A stretch of DNA of 64,000 bases, taken from Devosia nitrariae (GTDB lineage: Bacteria; Pseudomonadota; Alphaproteobacteria; Rhizobiales; Devosiaceae). Of the stretch, positions 31,164-40,621 are shown piece after piece. The notes under the pieces were generated by a model. The model made no database searches. It was not told the origin of the DNA and saw only the letters and a list, made by a program, of their open reading frames with translations. A program made the translations under genes and the position numbers. Numbering within the stretch: the first letter of the stretch is position 1; each line of letters starts with the position of its first letter. Location: the NCBI RefSeq assembly GCF_030160115.1, contig NZ_BSNS01000007.1, positions 297,501-361,500 of the forward strand, written 5' to 3'.

Positions 31164-31406
31164 GCTTGCCCTCTCTGAGACCGCCCGTGATCAATTGCAG
31201 GTCGCAACGCCGCTGCCGCGGCGGTGGGAGGCGTTCTTCACCACTCTCGATAAGCCACCAGCCGTCCTCGCGAATGCGGGTAGGAATTTCTACGAAGCGG
31301 GAGCGACGGGGCTGTTCGATGTTGCGCATGCAGACAAGCTGGTCCAGCCGCTTGCAGTTTCTGTGCAGGACATCAGGAACATTTCAGGCTGGAAGACGCA
31401 CGCTAT

Positions 31407-31427
31407 CGTACCGTACGTTACGGTACG
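31407..31427. promoter_or_regulatory. Perfect 9-3-9 palindrome, operator-like
   Basis: CGTACCGTA, CGT, TACGGTACG. The arms are perfect complements. It ends eight bases before the candidate -35 of ilvD. Size and symmetry suit a dimeric TetR- or LacI-type regulator. No regulator gene is adjacent. Confidence 0.6.
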
Positions 31428-31434
31428 GTTTTCC

Positions 31435-31463
31435 TTGCCTCGCTCCCGGATTGGGTCTAAACA
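31435..31463 (+). promoter_or_regulatory. Candidate sigma70 promoter of ilvD
   Basis: TTGCCT, 17 bases, TAAACA. The spacing is optimal; the -10 is a weak match to TATAAT. The ilvD start is 67 bases downstream. Confidence 0.45.
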
Positions 31464-31530
31464 GGACCCTCAAAACACCCGCGCCGGCCGCTTAGGCCGT
31501 GATGCCGTTGCGAAAACACCCGAGGACACC

Positions 31531-33372
31531 ATGCCAGCATATCGTTCCCGTACCACCACCCATGGCCGCAACATGGCGGGCGCGAGAGGGCTTTGGCGGG
31601 CGACGGGGATGAAGGACACCGATTTCGGCAAGCCGATCATCGCTGTGGTCAACTCCTTCACCCAGTTCGTGCCGGGGCACGTACACTTGAAGGACCTCGG
31701 ACAGCTGGTGGCGCGCGAGATCGAGGCGGCTGGGGGCGTTGCCAAGGAGTTCAACACCATCGCGGTCGACGACGGCATCGCCATGGGTCATGACGGCATG
31801 CTCTATTCCTTGCCAAGCCGAGATCTCATCGCCGACAGCGTCGAATATATGGTCAACGCCCATTGCGCCGACGCGATGGTGTGCATCTCCAACTGCGACA
31901 AGATCACTCCCGGCATGTTGATGGCGGCCATGCGCATCAATATCCCGGTAGTCTTCGTTTCGGGCGGGCCGATGGAAGCCGGCAAGGTCGTGCACCAGGG
32001 CAAACTGCAGGCCGTCGACCTCGTCGATGCCATGGTCGTCGCCGCCGACGAGCACTATAGCGACGCCGAGGTGCAGGCCTTCGAGGAGAACGCCTGCCCG
32101 ACCTGCGGCTCGTGCTCGGGCATGTTCACCGCCAATTCGATGAATTGCCTGACCGAAGCCTTGGGCCTGTCGCTGCCAGGGAACGGATCGACCCTTGCCA
32201 CCCACTCCGACCGCAAGCGCCTCTTCCAGGAGGCCGGGCACCTGATCGTCGATCTCGCCCGCCGCTGGTACGAGGAGGACGACGAAACCGCTCTGCCGCG
32301 CAATATCGCGACGAAAGCCGCCTTCGAGAACGCCATGACCCTCGACATCGCCATGGGCGGCTCGACCAACACGGTGCTGCATATCCTCGCCGCCGCCCAC
32401 GAGGCCGGCGTCGACTTCACCATGGACGACATCAACGCGCTCTCGCGCCGGGTGCCGGTGCTCTCCAAGGTCGCGCCGGCCAAGGCCGACGTCCATATGG
32501 AGGACGTGCACCGGGCCGGCGGCATCATGGCCATCCTCGGCCAGCTCGACCGGGCGAATCTCCTCAACCGCGACGTGCCGACGGTGCACACCAAGACCAT
32601 CGGCGACGCGCTCGACCGCTGGGACATTTCCCGCACCAATTCGGAAAGCGTGCGCCAGTTCTATATGGCCGCTCCGGGGGGCGTCAGGACCACGCAGGCC
32701 TTCAGCCAGTCCAACCGCTGGGCCGAGCTCGACCTCGACCGCAAGGACGGCGTCATCCGCTCGGCCGAGCATCCCTTCTCGCGCGACGGGGGCCTGGCAG
32801 TCCTCAAGGGCAACCTTGCCGTCGACGGCTGCATCGTCAAGACTGCCGGGGTCGATGAATCGATCCTCAAGTTCACCGGACCCGCGCGCGTGTTCGAGAG
32901 CCAGGACGCCACGGTCAAGGCGATCCTCTCCAACGAGATCCGCGAAGGCGACGTCATCGTCATCCGCTATGAGGGTCCGCGCGGCGGACCGGGCATGCAG
33001 GAAATGCTCTACCCGACGAGCTACCTCAAATCGAAGGGCCTCGGAAAGGCCTGCGCCCTCGTCACCGACGGGCGCTTCTCGGGCGGTACCTCGGGGCTCT
33101 CCATCGGCCACGTCTCCCCGGAAGCCGCCGAGGGCGGCCTGATCGGGCTTGTGCGCGAGGGCGATATCGTCGAGATCGACATCCCCGGCCGTACCATCAA
33201 CCTCAGAGTGGCCGAAGGGGAGCTGGAGAAGCGCCGCGCCGAGCAGGAGACCAAGGGCTGGAAGCCCGAGCATCCAAGGAAGCGCAATGTGACGACGGCT
33301 CTCAAGGCCTATGCGGCCTTCGCGACCAGTGCCGCACGCGGTGCCGTGCGCGACTTGGGCGATCTGGGATAA
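31531..33372 (+). CDS. ilvD: Dihydroxy-acid dehydratase
   Basis: 613 residues, the normal length. Dehydrates 2,3-dihydroxy acids to 2-oxo acids in valine, leucine and isoleucine synthesis. Iron-sulfur cysteines are visible in [12 protein letters not shown] (near 125) and [17 protein letters not shown] (near 195), and the C-terminal motif [19 protein letters not shown] is complete. The start [22 protein letters not shown] is the family N-terminus, although the preceding ribosome site (GAGGA) is close to the start. An upstream palindrome may regulate it. Confidence 0.97.
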   Translation: MPAYRSRTTTHGRNMAGARGLWRATGMKDTDFGKPIIAVVNSFTQFVPGHVHLKDLGQLVAREIEAAGGVAKEFNTIAVDDGIAMGHDGMLYSLPSRDLIADSVEYMVNAHCADAMVCISNCDKITPGMLMAAMRINIPVVFVSGGPMEAGKVVHQGKLQAVDLVDAMVVAADEHYSDAEVQAFEENACPTCGSCSGMFTANSMNCLTEALGLSLPGNGSTLATHSDRKRLFQEAGHLIVDLARRWYEEDDETALPRNIATKAAFENAMTLDIAMGGSTNTVLHILAAAHEAGVDFTMDDINALSRRVPVLSKVAPAKADVHMEDVHRAGGIMAILGQLDRANLLNRDVPTVHTKTIGDALDRWDISRTNSESVRQFYMAAPGGVRTTQAFSQSNRWAELDLDRKDGVIRSAEHPFSRDGGLAVLKGNLAVDGCIVKTAGVDESILKFTGPARVFESQDATVKAILSNEIREGDVIVIRYEGPRGGPGMQEMLYPTSYLKSKGLGKACALVTDGRFSGGTSGLSIGHVSPEAAEGGLIGLVREGDIVEIDIPGRTINLRVAEGELEKRRAEQETKGWKPEHPRKRNVTTALKAYAAFATSAARGAVRDLGDLG

Positions 33373-33428
33373 TCGACGCTCTGAGCGCGCGCTCGGCTGG
33401 ATCGGAACGCGCGCTCCATCCACCGTCC

Positions 33429-34301
33429 TCAGGCGCCGGCGCGTCCGATCGCATCGAGCGTGGCAAAGTCCTCGTCCGAGAGATCGAGCGCAGCGGCCGC
33501 CACGTTTTCCTCCAGATGCGCGACCTTGCCCGTTCCGGGAATGGGCAGCATCACCGGCGAGCGCTTGAGCACCCATGCCAAGGCGATCTGACTCGGCGTT
33601 GCGCCGTATTTGGCAACGATCTGGCCAAACGCCTCGTTGGTCTTGGCGAGTTCGCCGCCCGCCAGCGGGTACCACGGAATGAAGCCGATGCCGTTTGCCG
33701 CGCAATAGTCGAGCACCGCTTCGCTGACACGATGGGTGAGGTTGTAGTGGTTCTGCACCGTCGTGACCTTGAAGTGGGTGCTGGCCTCCTCGATGTCGGC
33801 AACGCTGACTTCCGAGAGGCCTACGTGGCGGATGAGGCCTTCCTTCTGCATGTCGGCGATGACGCCGAATTGGTCGGCGCGCGGCGTGTTGGCGTCGATC
33901 CGGTGCAGTTGCCAGAGATCGATGCGCTCGAGCTTGAGGCGCCGCAGGCTCATCAGCACCCCCTGGCGCAGGAATTCAGGTCGGCCGTTCGGGGGCCATT
34001 GCCCCGGGCCGGTACGGGTAAGACCGCCTTTGGTTGCGATCACCGTACCCTTCGAATAGGGCGCCAGCACCTCGCCGATCAGTTCCTCACTGACATAAGG
34101 ACCGTAGCTCTCGGCGGTGTCGACGAAATCGACGTTGAGTTCGGGCAAGCGCGAAAGCGTGGCGCGCGCCTCGGCCGGATCGGCAGGATCGCCCCATATC
34201 CCCGAACCGGTAATGCGCATGGCGCCGAAACCGAGCCGGTTGACCGTAAGGTCGCCACCAATAGTGAATGTGCCCGCGAGGGCCGCGTTGAGTTCTGCCA
34301 T
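33429..34301 (-). CDS. Aldo/keto reductase
   Basis: A 290-residue (alpha/beta)8 NAD(P)H oxidoreductase. Catalytic Asp/Tyr are in [15 protein letters not shown] (about residues 52-66), Lys in [11 protein letters not shown] and His in [11 protein letters not shown] ([10 protein letters not shown]). The coenzyme loop is [16 protein letters not shown] near the C-terminus. The family is YdbC/pyridoxal-reductase-like rather than the larger potassium channel beta type. The start MAELNAAL follows GGAGA. The substrate is unknown. Convergent with ilvD. Confidence 0.92.
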   Translation of the reverse strand: MAELNAALAGTFTIGGDLTVNRLGFGAMRITGSGIWGDPADPAEARATLSRLPELNVDFVDTAESYGPYVSEELIGEVLAPYSKGTVIATKGGLTRTGPGQWPPNGRPEFLRQGVLMSLRRLKLERIDLWQLHRIDANTPRADQFGVIADMQKEGLIRHVGLSEVSVADIEEASTHFKVTTVQNHYNLTHRVSEAVLDYCAANGIGFIPWYPLAGGELAKTNEAFGQIVAKYGATPSQIALAWVLKRSPVMLPIPGTGKVAHLEENVAAAALDLSDEDFATLDAIGRAGA

Positions 34302-34448
34302 GAAGGTCTCCGATGAGGCTGGGCCGGGAAGGATCGAGAGCGGCCCGGAGGTGAGAACGTTCAGGCATATCGTGAGAACCGCGCGCGCGATCAAGTCCCA
34401 CGACCGAACCTAAGTATTCGAAAAGGCAGCTGAAAAACGCAACACACC

Positions 34449-34874
34449 CTAATTGTGCTCGTCCGGGGCACCTGGGAGCGGCATGAAGTCGACGCCATCC
34501 TCGATGAGGCCGCTGACCTCCTCACGCGAGGCTTCGCCGTAGATGCCGCGCGGATCGACCTCTCCGAAATGGATCTTGCGCGCCTCCTCGGCGAACTTGT
34601 CGCCGACATAGTCGGCTTCGCTTGTCACCTTCTCGCGCAATGCCTTCAGCGCCTCGCGGATCTTGGCGTGCTCGGGATGGCCGATGGAGAGCGCGACCTT
34701 TTCGGAATTGGCGCGGCTGACGGCGGGGGCCATCAGCGCCTTGTCGACGCTGCGGCTGTCGCACACCGGGCAGAAGACGATGCCGCGCTGATGCTGCTCG
34801 TCATAGGCGGCAGCACTCTTGAACCAAGCGTCGAACTGGTGACCGTTTTCACAATGGAGCGAATACTGGATCAC
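34449..34874 (-). CDS. DUF1178 family protein
   Basis: 141 residues. The start is taken as GTG 34874 (VIQYSLHCENGHQFDAWFKS), the family N-terminus, after AAGGAAG ten bases upstream; no ATG fits. Two cysteine pairs, C-x2-GH and FCPVC, suggest a zinc site similar to a zinc ribbon. The middle part is charged helix, and the end is GIYGEASREEVSGLIEDGVDFMPLP, a conserved block. The function of DUF1178 is unknown. It follows the nitrilase-like gene in the comF-grxC-nit-DUF1178 order typical of Hyphomicrobiales. Confidence 0.93.
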   Translation of the reverse strand: MIQYSLHCENGHQFDAWFKSAAAYDEQHQRGIVFCPVCDSRSVDKALMAPAVSRANSEKVALSIGHPEHAKIREALKALREKVTSEADYVGDKFAEEARKIHFGEVDPRGIYGEASREEVSGLIEDGVDFMPLPGAPDEHN

Positions 34875-34929
34875 AGGGGCTGTACTTCCTTTGTTGGTCC
34901 AGTTTGGACCACTTTGGTTAAGGGTTATC

Positions 34930-35769
34930 TTAAATCGCCGCTTGCGGCAAAACCGGATGGGCGGCGAACTCGCGCTCATTGGCCAATACCGGTATGCGCG
35001 TGCGCGCATCGGTGACCTTTGTGAGGTCGACCTCGGCGATCGCAACGCCAGGCGCATCGCCGTCGATCTCGGCAACGATCCGCCCCCAGGGGTCGATGAT
35101 GAGCGAGTGGCCAAAGGTCGCCCGTCCATTGGCATGCTGCCCGCCCTGAGCGGCGGCGATGACGTAGGAACCCGTCTCGATGGCGCGCGCCCGCAATAGC
35201 ACATGCCAGTGCGCCTCGCCTGTCGGCACGGTGAACGCCGCCGGCACCGCGATCACCTGCGCCCCGTTCTTGGCCAGCGCGTTGAAGAGAAGCGGGAAGC
35301 GCATGTCGTAACAGATGGCAAGTCCCAGGGTGAAGTCGCCGACCGGCGCCGTCACGGCCCGGTCGCCACCCCTGTAGGTCGCGCTCTCGCGATAATCGCG
35401 GAGGCCAGAAAGCGTGGCATCGAAGAGGTGGATCTTGTCGTAGGTCGCCTTGACCACACCGTCGGGGCCGAAGAGCACCGAGCGGTTGGCGAAGCGCCCG
35501 TCCGGCAGGGCCGTGGCGAGTGAGCCGATATGGAGGTGGACGCCCAAGCGCCGGGCGATGCCGGCAGCGCGGGCAAGGTGCGGATTGCCTTCGTAAGGGC
35601 CGGCGATCTCTGCCAACTGCTCGCGGTTCTCGGCAAAGACCACGGTCACCTCGGGCGAGAGCAAGTAGGTCGCGCCCTGCTCGGCCGCCTCTTCGGCGAG
35701 CGCCTCGAGCGCATCCATATTGGCCTCGGGCTCTACCCCCGAACGCATTTGCAGAGCGGCGATCTTCAT
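34930..35769 (-). CDS. Carbon-nitrogen hydrolase (Nit/omega-amidase-like)
   Basis: A 279-residue nitrilase-superfamily amidase. The triad is Glu in LLSPEVT (E40), Lys in YDKIHLFD and Cys in LAICYDMRFPLLF. The protein resembles Nit1/omega-amidase enzymes, which hydrolyse deaminated glutathione or alpha-ketoglutaramate; this fits the neighbouring glutaredoxin gene, five bases upstream, but the exact substrate is inference. The start MKIAALQM is standard. Confidence 0.93.
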   Translation of the reverse strand: MKIAALQMRSGVEPEANMDALEALAEEAAEQGATYLLSPEVTVVFAENREQLAEIAGPYEGNPHLARAAGIARRLGVHLHIGSLATALPDGRFANRSVLFGPDGVVKATYDKIHLFDATLSGLRDYRESATYRGGDRAVTAPVGDFTLGLAICYDMRFPLLFNALAKNGAQVIAVPAAFTVPTGEAHWHVLLRARAIETGSYVIAAAQGGQHANGRATFGHSLIIDPWGRIVAEIDGDAPGVAIAEVDLTKVTDARTRIPVLANEREFAAHPVLPQAAI

Positions 35770-35774
35770 GGGGA

Positions 35775-36032
35775 TCAGGCGTTGGTCAGTAGCGGGTCGA
35801 GCTTACCCTGGCGCTCGAGTGCGGCCATGTCGTCATAGCCGCCCACATGCGTCTCGCCGATGAAGATCTGCGGCACGGTGCGCCGTCCATGGGCGCGCTG
35901 GGTCATGACGGCGCGCAACTCCGGGTCGAGCACAGTGATCTCGGTATAGTCGGCGCCTTTGTCCTCGAGCAGGTGTTTGGCGGCATGGCAATAGGGGCAG
36001 GTCGGTGTTGTATAGATCTCGATCTTGGCCAT
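35775..36032 (-). CDS. grxC: Glutaredoxin 3
   Basis: 85 residues, the length of Grx3. The redox active site CPYC is at residues 12-15 (TTPTCPYCHAAK), followed by the cis-Pro in TVPQIFIGETHVGGYDDM, which binds glutathione. Reduces disulfides and mixed glutathione adducts in the cytoplasm. The start MAKIEIYTT follows CGGAG. It lies five bases before the nitrilase gene and 26 bases after comF, so all are probably co-transcribed. Confidence 0.96.
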   Translation of the reverse strand: MAKIEIYTTPTCPYCHAAKHLLEDKGADYTEITVLDPELRAVMTQRAHGRRTVPQIFIGETHVGGYDDMAALERQGKLDPLLTNA

Positions 36033-36058
36033 CGGAAAACTCCGGTGAAGTTTGCACC

Positions 36059-36871
36059 TTATATGGGTATTTCGCCGTTTGTGACAACGCGGGCGAAGGT
36101 CACGACGTCGACAGATCCCGCACCGGCCCGCTTCAAGGCCCGGGTCGCCGCCTTGATCGTGGCGCCGGTGGTATAGACGTCGTCGACCAGCACCACCGGC
36201 CGGCCGGCGAGGCGCCGCAGCAGCTCGGGATGAGGCTGGAACGCCCCGGCCACATTGCGCGCCCGCGCATCGCGGGTGAGGCCAACCTGCTGCCGCGTAC
36301 GGCGCACGCGCTTCAGGAGCGCCGGGTCGACGGCAAGCCCCGAGAGTCGGCCGATAGCGCGGGCAAGCTCGCCCGACTGATTGTAGCGGCGGCGCAGATG
36401 CCGCATCGCATGCAGCGGCACCGGCACGAGCACGGGCCTTGCGGTCCAGAGCTCGGCGCCAGCCAGCACCATCAGCCGCCCCAAAAGCAGCGCGAGCTCG
36501 GTACGGTCGCCATATTTCAGCCGCGACACCAGCGTGCGGGCGATGTCGTTGTAGACGACCGCCGCTCGTGCCCGCTCGAACGGCGGCGGATCGGCCAGCG
36601 CCTCCGCCGAGAGTGCATCCGGCCCGATCGAGACGGTGAACGGCAACCCCAGCCGCGGGCAATAGGGCGCAGTGATCGGCCGCAGTTTGCCAAAGCAGTC
36701 GGGGCAGAGCGTATCGGCATCGGCAACCGGCCGCTCGCAGGCGAGGCACACCGGCGGATAGAGGCTGTCGAGCAGCCAGCGCCCGACCGCCCGCGGCCAG
36801 CGGGCAGTCGCCCGCCAGAGTCTGCCGCCCTGCTCGGCGCCCGATGTGTCGCTCACAATCCCAGCCCCCAT
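36059..36871 (-). CDS. comF: ComF family phosphoribosyltransferase-like protein
   Basis: 270 residues. A zinc-finger part with CLAC (about 42-45) and CPDC (56-59) precedes a type I phosphoribosyltransferase fold with PRPP loop VVLVDDVYTTGATIK (about 223-237). YNQSGELARAIG is the family's other signature. ComF proteins are linked to DNA uptake in Firmicutes and Haemophilus; in Alphaproteobacteria the role is not established. It is first in the comF-grxC-nit-DUF1178 run. Confidence 0.93.
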   Translation of the reverse strand: MGAGIVSDTSGAEQGGRLWRATARWPRAVGRWLLDSLYPPVCLACERPVADADTLCPDCFGKLRPITAPYCPRLGLPFTVSIGPDALSAEALADPPPFERARAAVVYNDIARTLVSRLKYGDRTELALLLGRLMVLAGAELWTARPVLVPVPLHAMRHLRRRYNQSGELARAIGRLSGLAVDPALLKRVRRTRQQVGLTRDARARNVAGAFQPHPELLRRLAGRPVVLVDDVYTTGATIKAATRALKRAGAGSVDVVTFARVVTNGEIPI

Positions 36872-36941
36872 GCCCGGATGAGCGAGCGTCGCCGAAGTGC
36901 GGCGGGTTGTCGAGGGTGAAAGCGCTGGTTTTCACCGGACC

Positions 36942-36980
36942 GGCACCTCCCCCCTTGTGGGGGAGGCTGGGAGGGGGGTA
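36942..36980. repeat. Palindromic repeat, family B (single arm)
   Basis: CACCTCCCCCCTTGTGGGGG followed by AGGCTGGGAGGGGGGTAA. It is the right arm of the family seen in prmC and contains its own small hairpin (CCCCCTTGTGGGGG). It lies between the divergent comF gene and the next gene, so this copy is near promoters. Confidence 0.8.
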
Positions 36981-37024
36981 AGCCCCAAGAGCAAAAGCGC
37001 AAAGCTCAGAGGCACAGAACGCCC

Positions 37025-37876
37025 ATGACCGTTCCGCAGATCTTCGACCGCACGCTGATCGCCCGCAACCTTGCACGGCGGCCGGAGGAACGCGACGACT
37101 TCGTCACCCGATTGGTGGTGACCGATCTCGAAGAGCGTCTCGCCACCTTGAGCCGAAAGATCGGCAAGGCGCTCGTGCTGGGGCCTGATCTTGAGGCGTT
37201 GCCCGCCCATGGCCGCACCGCCGTCGCGCCGTTCAGCTTCAAGCGCCTCGCAACCCTCAGCCCCAAGGCGACCGACGGCCGCGAACCACCCCAACTCCCC
37301 GACAGCGGCTACGACCTCATCGTCTCGCTGCTCGACCTGCAGGTGGTCAATGACGTGCCCGGATATCTGGCGCAGCTGACGCGTGCGCTCGCTCCCGACG
37401 GCCTGCTGCTGGCGGCGGCCCTTGGCGGCGAGAGCCTGACGGAACTGCGCAACGCATTCCTCACCGCCGACACCGAGATAACCGGCGGCGCCTATGCGCG
37501 GGTCGCCCCGTTCATCCCGCTGCGCGACGGGGGCGGCCTCCTGCAGCGCGCGGGGCTCGCGCTGCCCGTCGCCGACATCGAAACGCATGTGGTGCGCTAT
37601 TCAAGTCCGCTGGCACTGATGCGCGAGCTCAAGTCCCTGGGCGCCGCCAATCCGCTCTTCGACCGGCCCGGCCGCATGGTCACCAGACACCTTCTCGCCG
37701 CAGCCTGTGAGGCCTATTCAATGGTCGCCGGCGACCACGACGGACGAGTGCGCGCCACTCTCGAGATCCTGTGGCTTTCCGGCTGGGCCCCACATGAAAG
37801 CCAGCAGAAACCCCTGCGTCCCGGCAGTGCCAAGGTGAGCCTGACGAAGGTTCTTGGCGACAAGACGGAGGAGTGA
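37025..37876 (+). CDS. NDUFAF5/BioC-like methyltransferase-fold protein
   Basis: A 283-residue class I methyltransferase-fold protein. FDRTLIARNLARRP at the N-terminus, the DLIVSLLDLQVVNDVPGYLAQLTRALAPDGLLLAA core with LGGESLTELR, and the ending HESQQKPLRPGSAKVSL identify the NDUFAF5 type, an assembly factor for respiratory complex I that hydroxylates a subunit arginine in mitochondria. The usual SAM motif I (D.GCG.G) is replaced by ALVLGPDLEALP, so cofactor binding may be altered. The start ATG at 37025 fits family length. Confidence 0.85.
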   Translation: MTVPQIFDRTLIARNLARRPEERDDFVTRLVVTDLEERLATLSRKIGKALVLGPDLEALPAHGRTAVAPFSFKRLATLSPKATDGREPPQLPDSGYDLIVSLLDLQVVNDVPGYLAQLTRALAPDGLLLAAALGGESLTELRNAFLTADTEITGGAYARVAPFIPLRDGGGLLQRAGLALPVADIETHVVRYSSPLALMRELKSLGAANPLFDRPGRMVTRHLLAAACEAYSMVAGDHDGRVRATLEILWLSGWAPHESQQKPLRPGSAKVSLTKVLGDKTEE

Positions 37877-37900
37877 AAGCCCGGGACCTTGTAATTACCA

Positions 37901-37987
37901 CAGGGTCATCCTCGCGAAAGCGGAAACCTCCGTTTCCTTTACCGACGCTCTAAACAGAGGTCCTCACTTTCGCGAGGATGACCCTGT
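37901..37987. repeat. Palindromic repeat, family A, copy 2
   Basis: CAGGGTCATCCTCGCGAAAG...AACCTCCGTT mirrored by AACAGAGGTCCTCACTTTCG...GGATGACCCTG. It lies between the convergent NDUFAF5-like gene (+) and mutT (-). Confidence 0.88.
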
Positions 37988-38017
37988 GGGTGAGGTTGGG
38001 AGAGGTGCCCACCATCC

Positions 38018-38416
38018 CTAGAGCAAATCACACAGCGGGGCGATCAGCGGTTCGTCGGCAGGCGGCATCGGATAGTCGCGCAGCTTTTGCGGGCGCACCC
38101 ACTTGAGCGCGGCGTGCTCGCGCGGCTGCGGCAGGCCCTGCCATTTGCGGCAGACATAGAGCGGCATCAGGAGGTGAAAGCTGTCATAGGCGTGGCTGGC
38201 AAAGGTCAGCGGGGCAAGGCACGCAGTCTTCGTCGAGACGCCGAGCTCCTCCTCGAGCTCACGTATCAGCGCGTCCTCCGGGCTCTCGCCTGGCTCGAGC
38301 TTGCCGCCGGGGAACTCCCACATGCCGGCCAGTGCCTTACCCTCGGGCCGCTGGGCGATCAGCACTCGCCGGTCGGCATCGACCAGCGCGCATGCAACGA
38401 CGAGGAGAATGCTCAT
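38018..38416 (-). CDS. mutT: 8-oxo-dGTP diphosphatase MutT
   Basis: 132 residues; removes oxidised guanine nucleotides to limit A:T to C:G mutation. The Nudix box is complete at 38-60 (GGKLEPGESPEDALIRELEEELG). Family sites AQRPEGKALAGMWEFPGGK and the C-terminal ALKWVRPQKLRDYPMPPAD match MutT rather than general Nudix hydrolases. Its start overlaps the stop of the GNAT gene by four bases (ATGA), so the two are translationally coupled. Confidence 0.94.
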   Translation of the reverse strand: MSILLVVACALVDADRRVLIAQRPEGKALAGMWEFPGGKLEPGESPEDALIRELEEELGVSTKTACLAPLTFASHAYDSFHLLMPLYVCRKWQGLPQPREHAALKWVRPQKLRDYPMPPADEPLIAPLCDLL

Positions 38417-39168
38417 AACGGCGCCCGCCGGTAGTGGTAGCCATAGATCTCTTCAAAGCCGAGGGATTTGTAGAGCGGCACCGCCCGTTCGTTATTGGCG
38501 AGTACCTGGATGGCGTGCCGGTGCGCGCCGTTCTGCACGGCCCAGTTGAGCGCCGCATGCATCAGCGCCCTTCCATAGCCCTTGCCGCGCGCTGCAGCGT
38601 CGACCACCACGTTGTTATAGACCGCGATGCCGTCGGCGATCATCGAAAGCGCAGCGCCGACCGGCTGCTGCGCCTCGTCGTAAACGAGGATGCCGGCCGC
38701 CTTTTCGGGCAGGCGCGCCCGCACCAGGGCAAAGACGTCCTGCGTTTCCTGCGAATAGTCGGCCATGCGGGCCTGCGCCTCTGCCCAGGCCTGATCGGTG
38801 GGGGGAAGCGTCTGGCTGACCGCCGCGACCGCACGCAGCTTCCCCGGCTCTGGCATGAAAAGAACGAGGCTCGGCTCGTAGACGTCCCAACCCTGCGCAT
38901 CGAGCTCGGCGGTGATGGCAGGTCCGGTGAGCGGATTGACCCGGAAGGTCGGCCGCAGGTTACGTGCCCGATAGGCTTCGGCGAGCTCTGCAAGGCGCGA
39001 TCCGGCGTCGGCCTCGTCGGCCGGATCGAAGGCGTGGATGGAATTGGCCCGCTTGGTGTAGCCGCGCGAAAAACGCGCCTTCCAACTCTGCTGCTCGATG
39101 GTCTCGAGCGCCGGCCAGGCGGCAAGGTACGCGGTTTCTATGGCGAGGACGGTAGAAAGATCGGGCAT
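38413..39168 (-). CDS. GNAT family N-acetyltransferase
   Basis: A 251-residue protein with an N-terminal helical part and a C-terminal GNAT domain (about 130-250). The acetyl-CoA loop is ARGKGYGRALM (Q/RxxGxG/A), with VYNNVVVDAAARGKGYG as strand 4 and helix 3, and ALNWAVQNGAHRHAIQVLANNERAVPLYKSLGFEE as the rest. The acceptor is unknown. The start MPDLSTVLAIE is preferred over an extension of 38 codons. Coupled with mutT by an ATGA overlap. Confidence 0.87.
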   Translation of the reverse strand: MPDLSTVLAIETAYLAAWPALETIEQQSWKARFSRGYTKRANSIHAFDPADEADAGSRLAELAEAYRARNLRPTFRVNPLTGPAITAELDAQGWDVYEPSLVLFMPEPGKLRAVAAVSQTLPPTDQAWAEAQARMADYSQETQDVFALVRARLPEKAAGILVYDEAQQPVGAALSMIADGIAVYNNVVVDAAARGKGYGRALMHAALNWAVQNGAHRHAIQVLANNERAVPLYKSLGFEEIYGYHYRRAPL

Positions 39169-39256
39169 GACGAGATTGGCGGGTCTCAGGATGGGAGGTG
39201 ACACCGAGCACGGCGGAGGTCGCCCGGTCAAGCCGCGGCCGCTGTGGCGCTCCTGG

Positions 39257-39316
39257 GTGTGCTGGGATTCAGGTCGAGGCATTTGCAGACCGGCATCACC
39301 TGAATATTAGTACACC
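39257..39316. repeat. Terminal-inverted repeat element, family E, short form
   Basis: TGTGCTGGGATTCAGGT ... ACCTGAATATTAGTACACC. The centre retains the CATTTGCAGACCGGCATC block of the 48855-48994 copy, but about 80 internal bases are missing. The right end touches the argJ stop codon (39316-39318). Confidence 0.8.
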
Positions 39317-40551
39317 TAGCTGCGGTAGTCGCCGTTGATGGCGATATAGCCGTGGGTGAGGTCGCAGGTATAGACCGTGGCCCTTCCCTCGCCGAGCCCT
39401 ATGCCGACTGTCACTTCCAGTTCGTCGCCCTTCATATAGGCGCTGACCGCCGCCTCGTCGTAGCTGCCGGCGCGCTCGCCGTCCCGGGCAACGAGGATAT
39501 CACCGAAGCGGATCGAGAGCCTGTCGCGGTCGGCCGGCTCCCCGGCCTTGCCGACGGCCATGACCACACGCCCCCAATTGGCGTCTTCGCCGGCAATTGC
39601 GGTCTTGACCAGCGGGGAGTCTGCGACCGACTTGGCGATGCGGAAAGCGCTCTCGTCCGAGACCGCGCCCTCGATATTGACCGTCACCTGCTTTGTCGCC
39701 CCTTCCCCGTCGCGCACCACCTGAATGGCAAGCTCGAAAAGCACATCGGCAAGGGCGGCGCCGAACACCTCCGCGCGTGGATCTTCGATGTCGGTGATCG
39801 GCTCGACGCCCTCGGCCTTGCCGGTGGCAAAGGCCAGGAGTGTGTCGGAGGTCGAGGTGTCGCTGTCGACGGTGACGGCATTGAAGGTCGTCTTGACGTG
39901 CCTTGCGACGAGCGCCTGCAACACTGGCGCGGCGACGGGCGCATCGGTAAAGACGAAGGAGAGCATGGTGGCCATATCAGGCGCGATCATGCCTGAGCCC
40001 TTGGCGATGCCGGCGATGTTGATGACGTGTCCATCGATGTCGGCAGTGGCGCCGGCAAGCTTGGGGAAGGTGTCGGTGGTCATGATCGCCTTGGCCGGCT
40101 CCAGCCAGGGCGCATCGGCAAGGCGCCCGGCCATTGTCTCGAGGACGCCGGCGAACTTGCCGGCATCGAGCGGTTCGCCGATGACCCCGGTCGAGGCAAG
40201 GAACACCTCGGCCGGCGTGCAGCCGACGGCTCCAGCGGCAATGCCGGCGGTGATCCGCACGCTCTCGCGGCCTTTAAGGCCGGTAAAGGCATTGGCGTTG
40301 CCCGAATTGACGACGAGCGCCCGCGCCGTGCCGCCGGCAAGATTGTCCCGGCACCAGTCGACGGCGGCCGAGGGGCATTTGGAGCGGGTTAGCACCCCGG
40401 CAACGCTTGTTTCCGGCGCGAACGAGACCAGCAACACGTCGGTGCGGTTCTTGTATTTAATGCCGGCCTCGGCGGTGGCGAAGGCCACGCCCGCAATGGC
40501 GGGAAGCTCCGGATAGAACTTGGGCGCGAGGGGGGAAACGGGGTGGGCCAT
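39316..40551 (-). CDS. argJ: Bifunctional glutamate N-acetyltransferase / ornithine acetyltransferase
   Basis: 411 residues; recycles the acetyl group in arginine synthesis and may also make N-acetylglutamate. The precursor self-cleaves before the nucleophile Thr195, in [29 protein letters not shown] and the C-terminal [12 protein letters not shown] match the family. The start [16 protein letters not shown] is the usual one, preceded by a weak GGTC site. A family-E repeat abuts the stop codon. Confidence 0.96.
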   Translation of the reverse strand: MAHPVSPLAPKFYPELPAIAGVAFATAEAGIKYKNRTDVLLVSFAPETSVAGVLTRSKCPSAAVDWCRDNLAGGTARALVVNSGNANAFTGLKGRESVRITAGIAAGAVGCTPAEVFLASTGVIGEPLDAGKFAGVLETMAGRLADAPWLEPAKAIMTTDTFPKLAGATADIDGHVINIAGIAKGSGMIAPDMATMLSFVFTDAPVAAPVLQALVARHVKTTFNAVTVDSDTSTSDTLLAFATGKAEGVEPITDIEDPRAEVFGAALADVLFELAIQVVRDGEGATKQVTVNIEGAVSDESAFRIAKSVADSPLVKTAIAGEDANWGRVVMAVGKAGEPADRDRLSIRFGDILVARDGERAGSYDEAAVSAYMKGDELEVTVGIGLGEGRATVYTCDLTHGYIAINGDYRS

Positions 40552-40621
40552 GAGGAGACCTTGGGACGGGACTGCCGCCCCGGTGTGCCTCAAAGCCCGC
40601 CCGTTCGCAAGGGCCGGCGTG

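Larger units (their letters stand above)
31164..31530. other. Divergent promoter region, DUF4173 operon / ilvD
   Basis: 367 bases. The ilvD frame is open across it (123 codons), but that part does not look like IlvD, so I leave it non-coding. It contains a 9-3-9 palindrome at 31407-31427 and a candidate sigma70 promoter at 31435-31463. A minus-strand open frame (31126-31329) overlaps the start of the DUF4173 gene and has no ribosome binding site. Confidence 0.6.

Noticed and set aside
31162-31530. Upstream in-frame extension of ilvD (123 codons)
   Set aside because: The sequence is not IlvD-like, overlaps the start of the DUF4173 gene on the other strand, contains a palindromic operator and promoter, and the [15 protein letters not shown] start matches the family.
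31492-33705. Antisense open frame of 737 codons opposite ilvD
   Set aside because: Shadow of ilvD; no recognisable protein.
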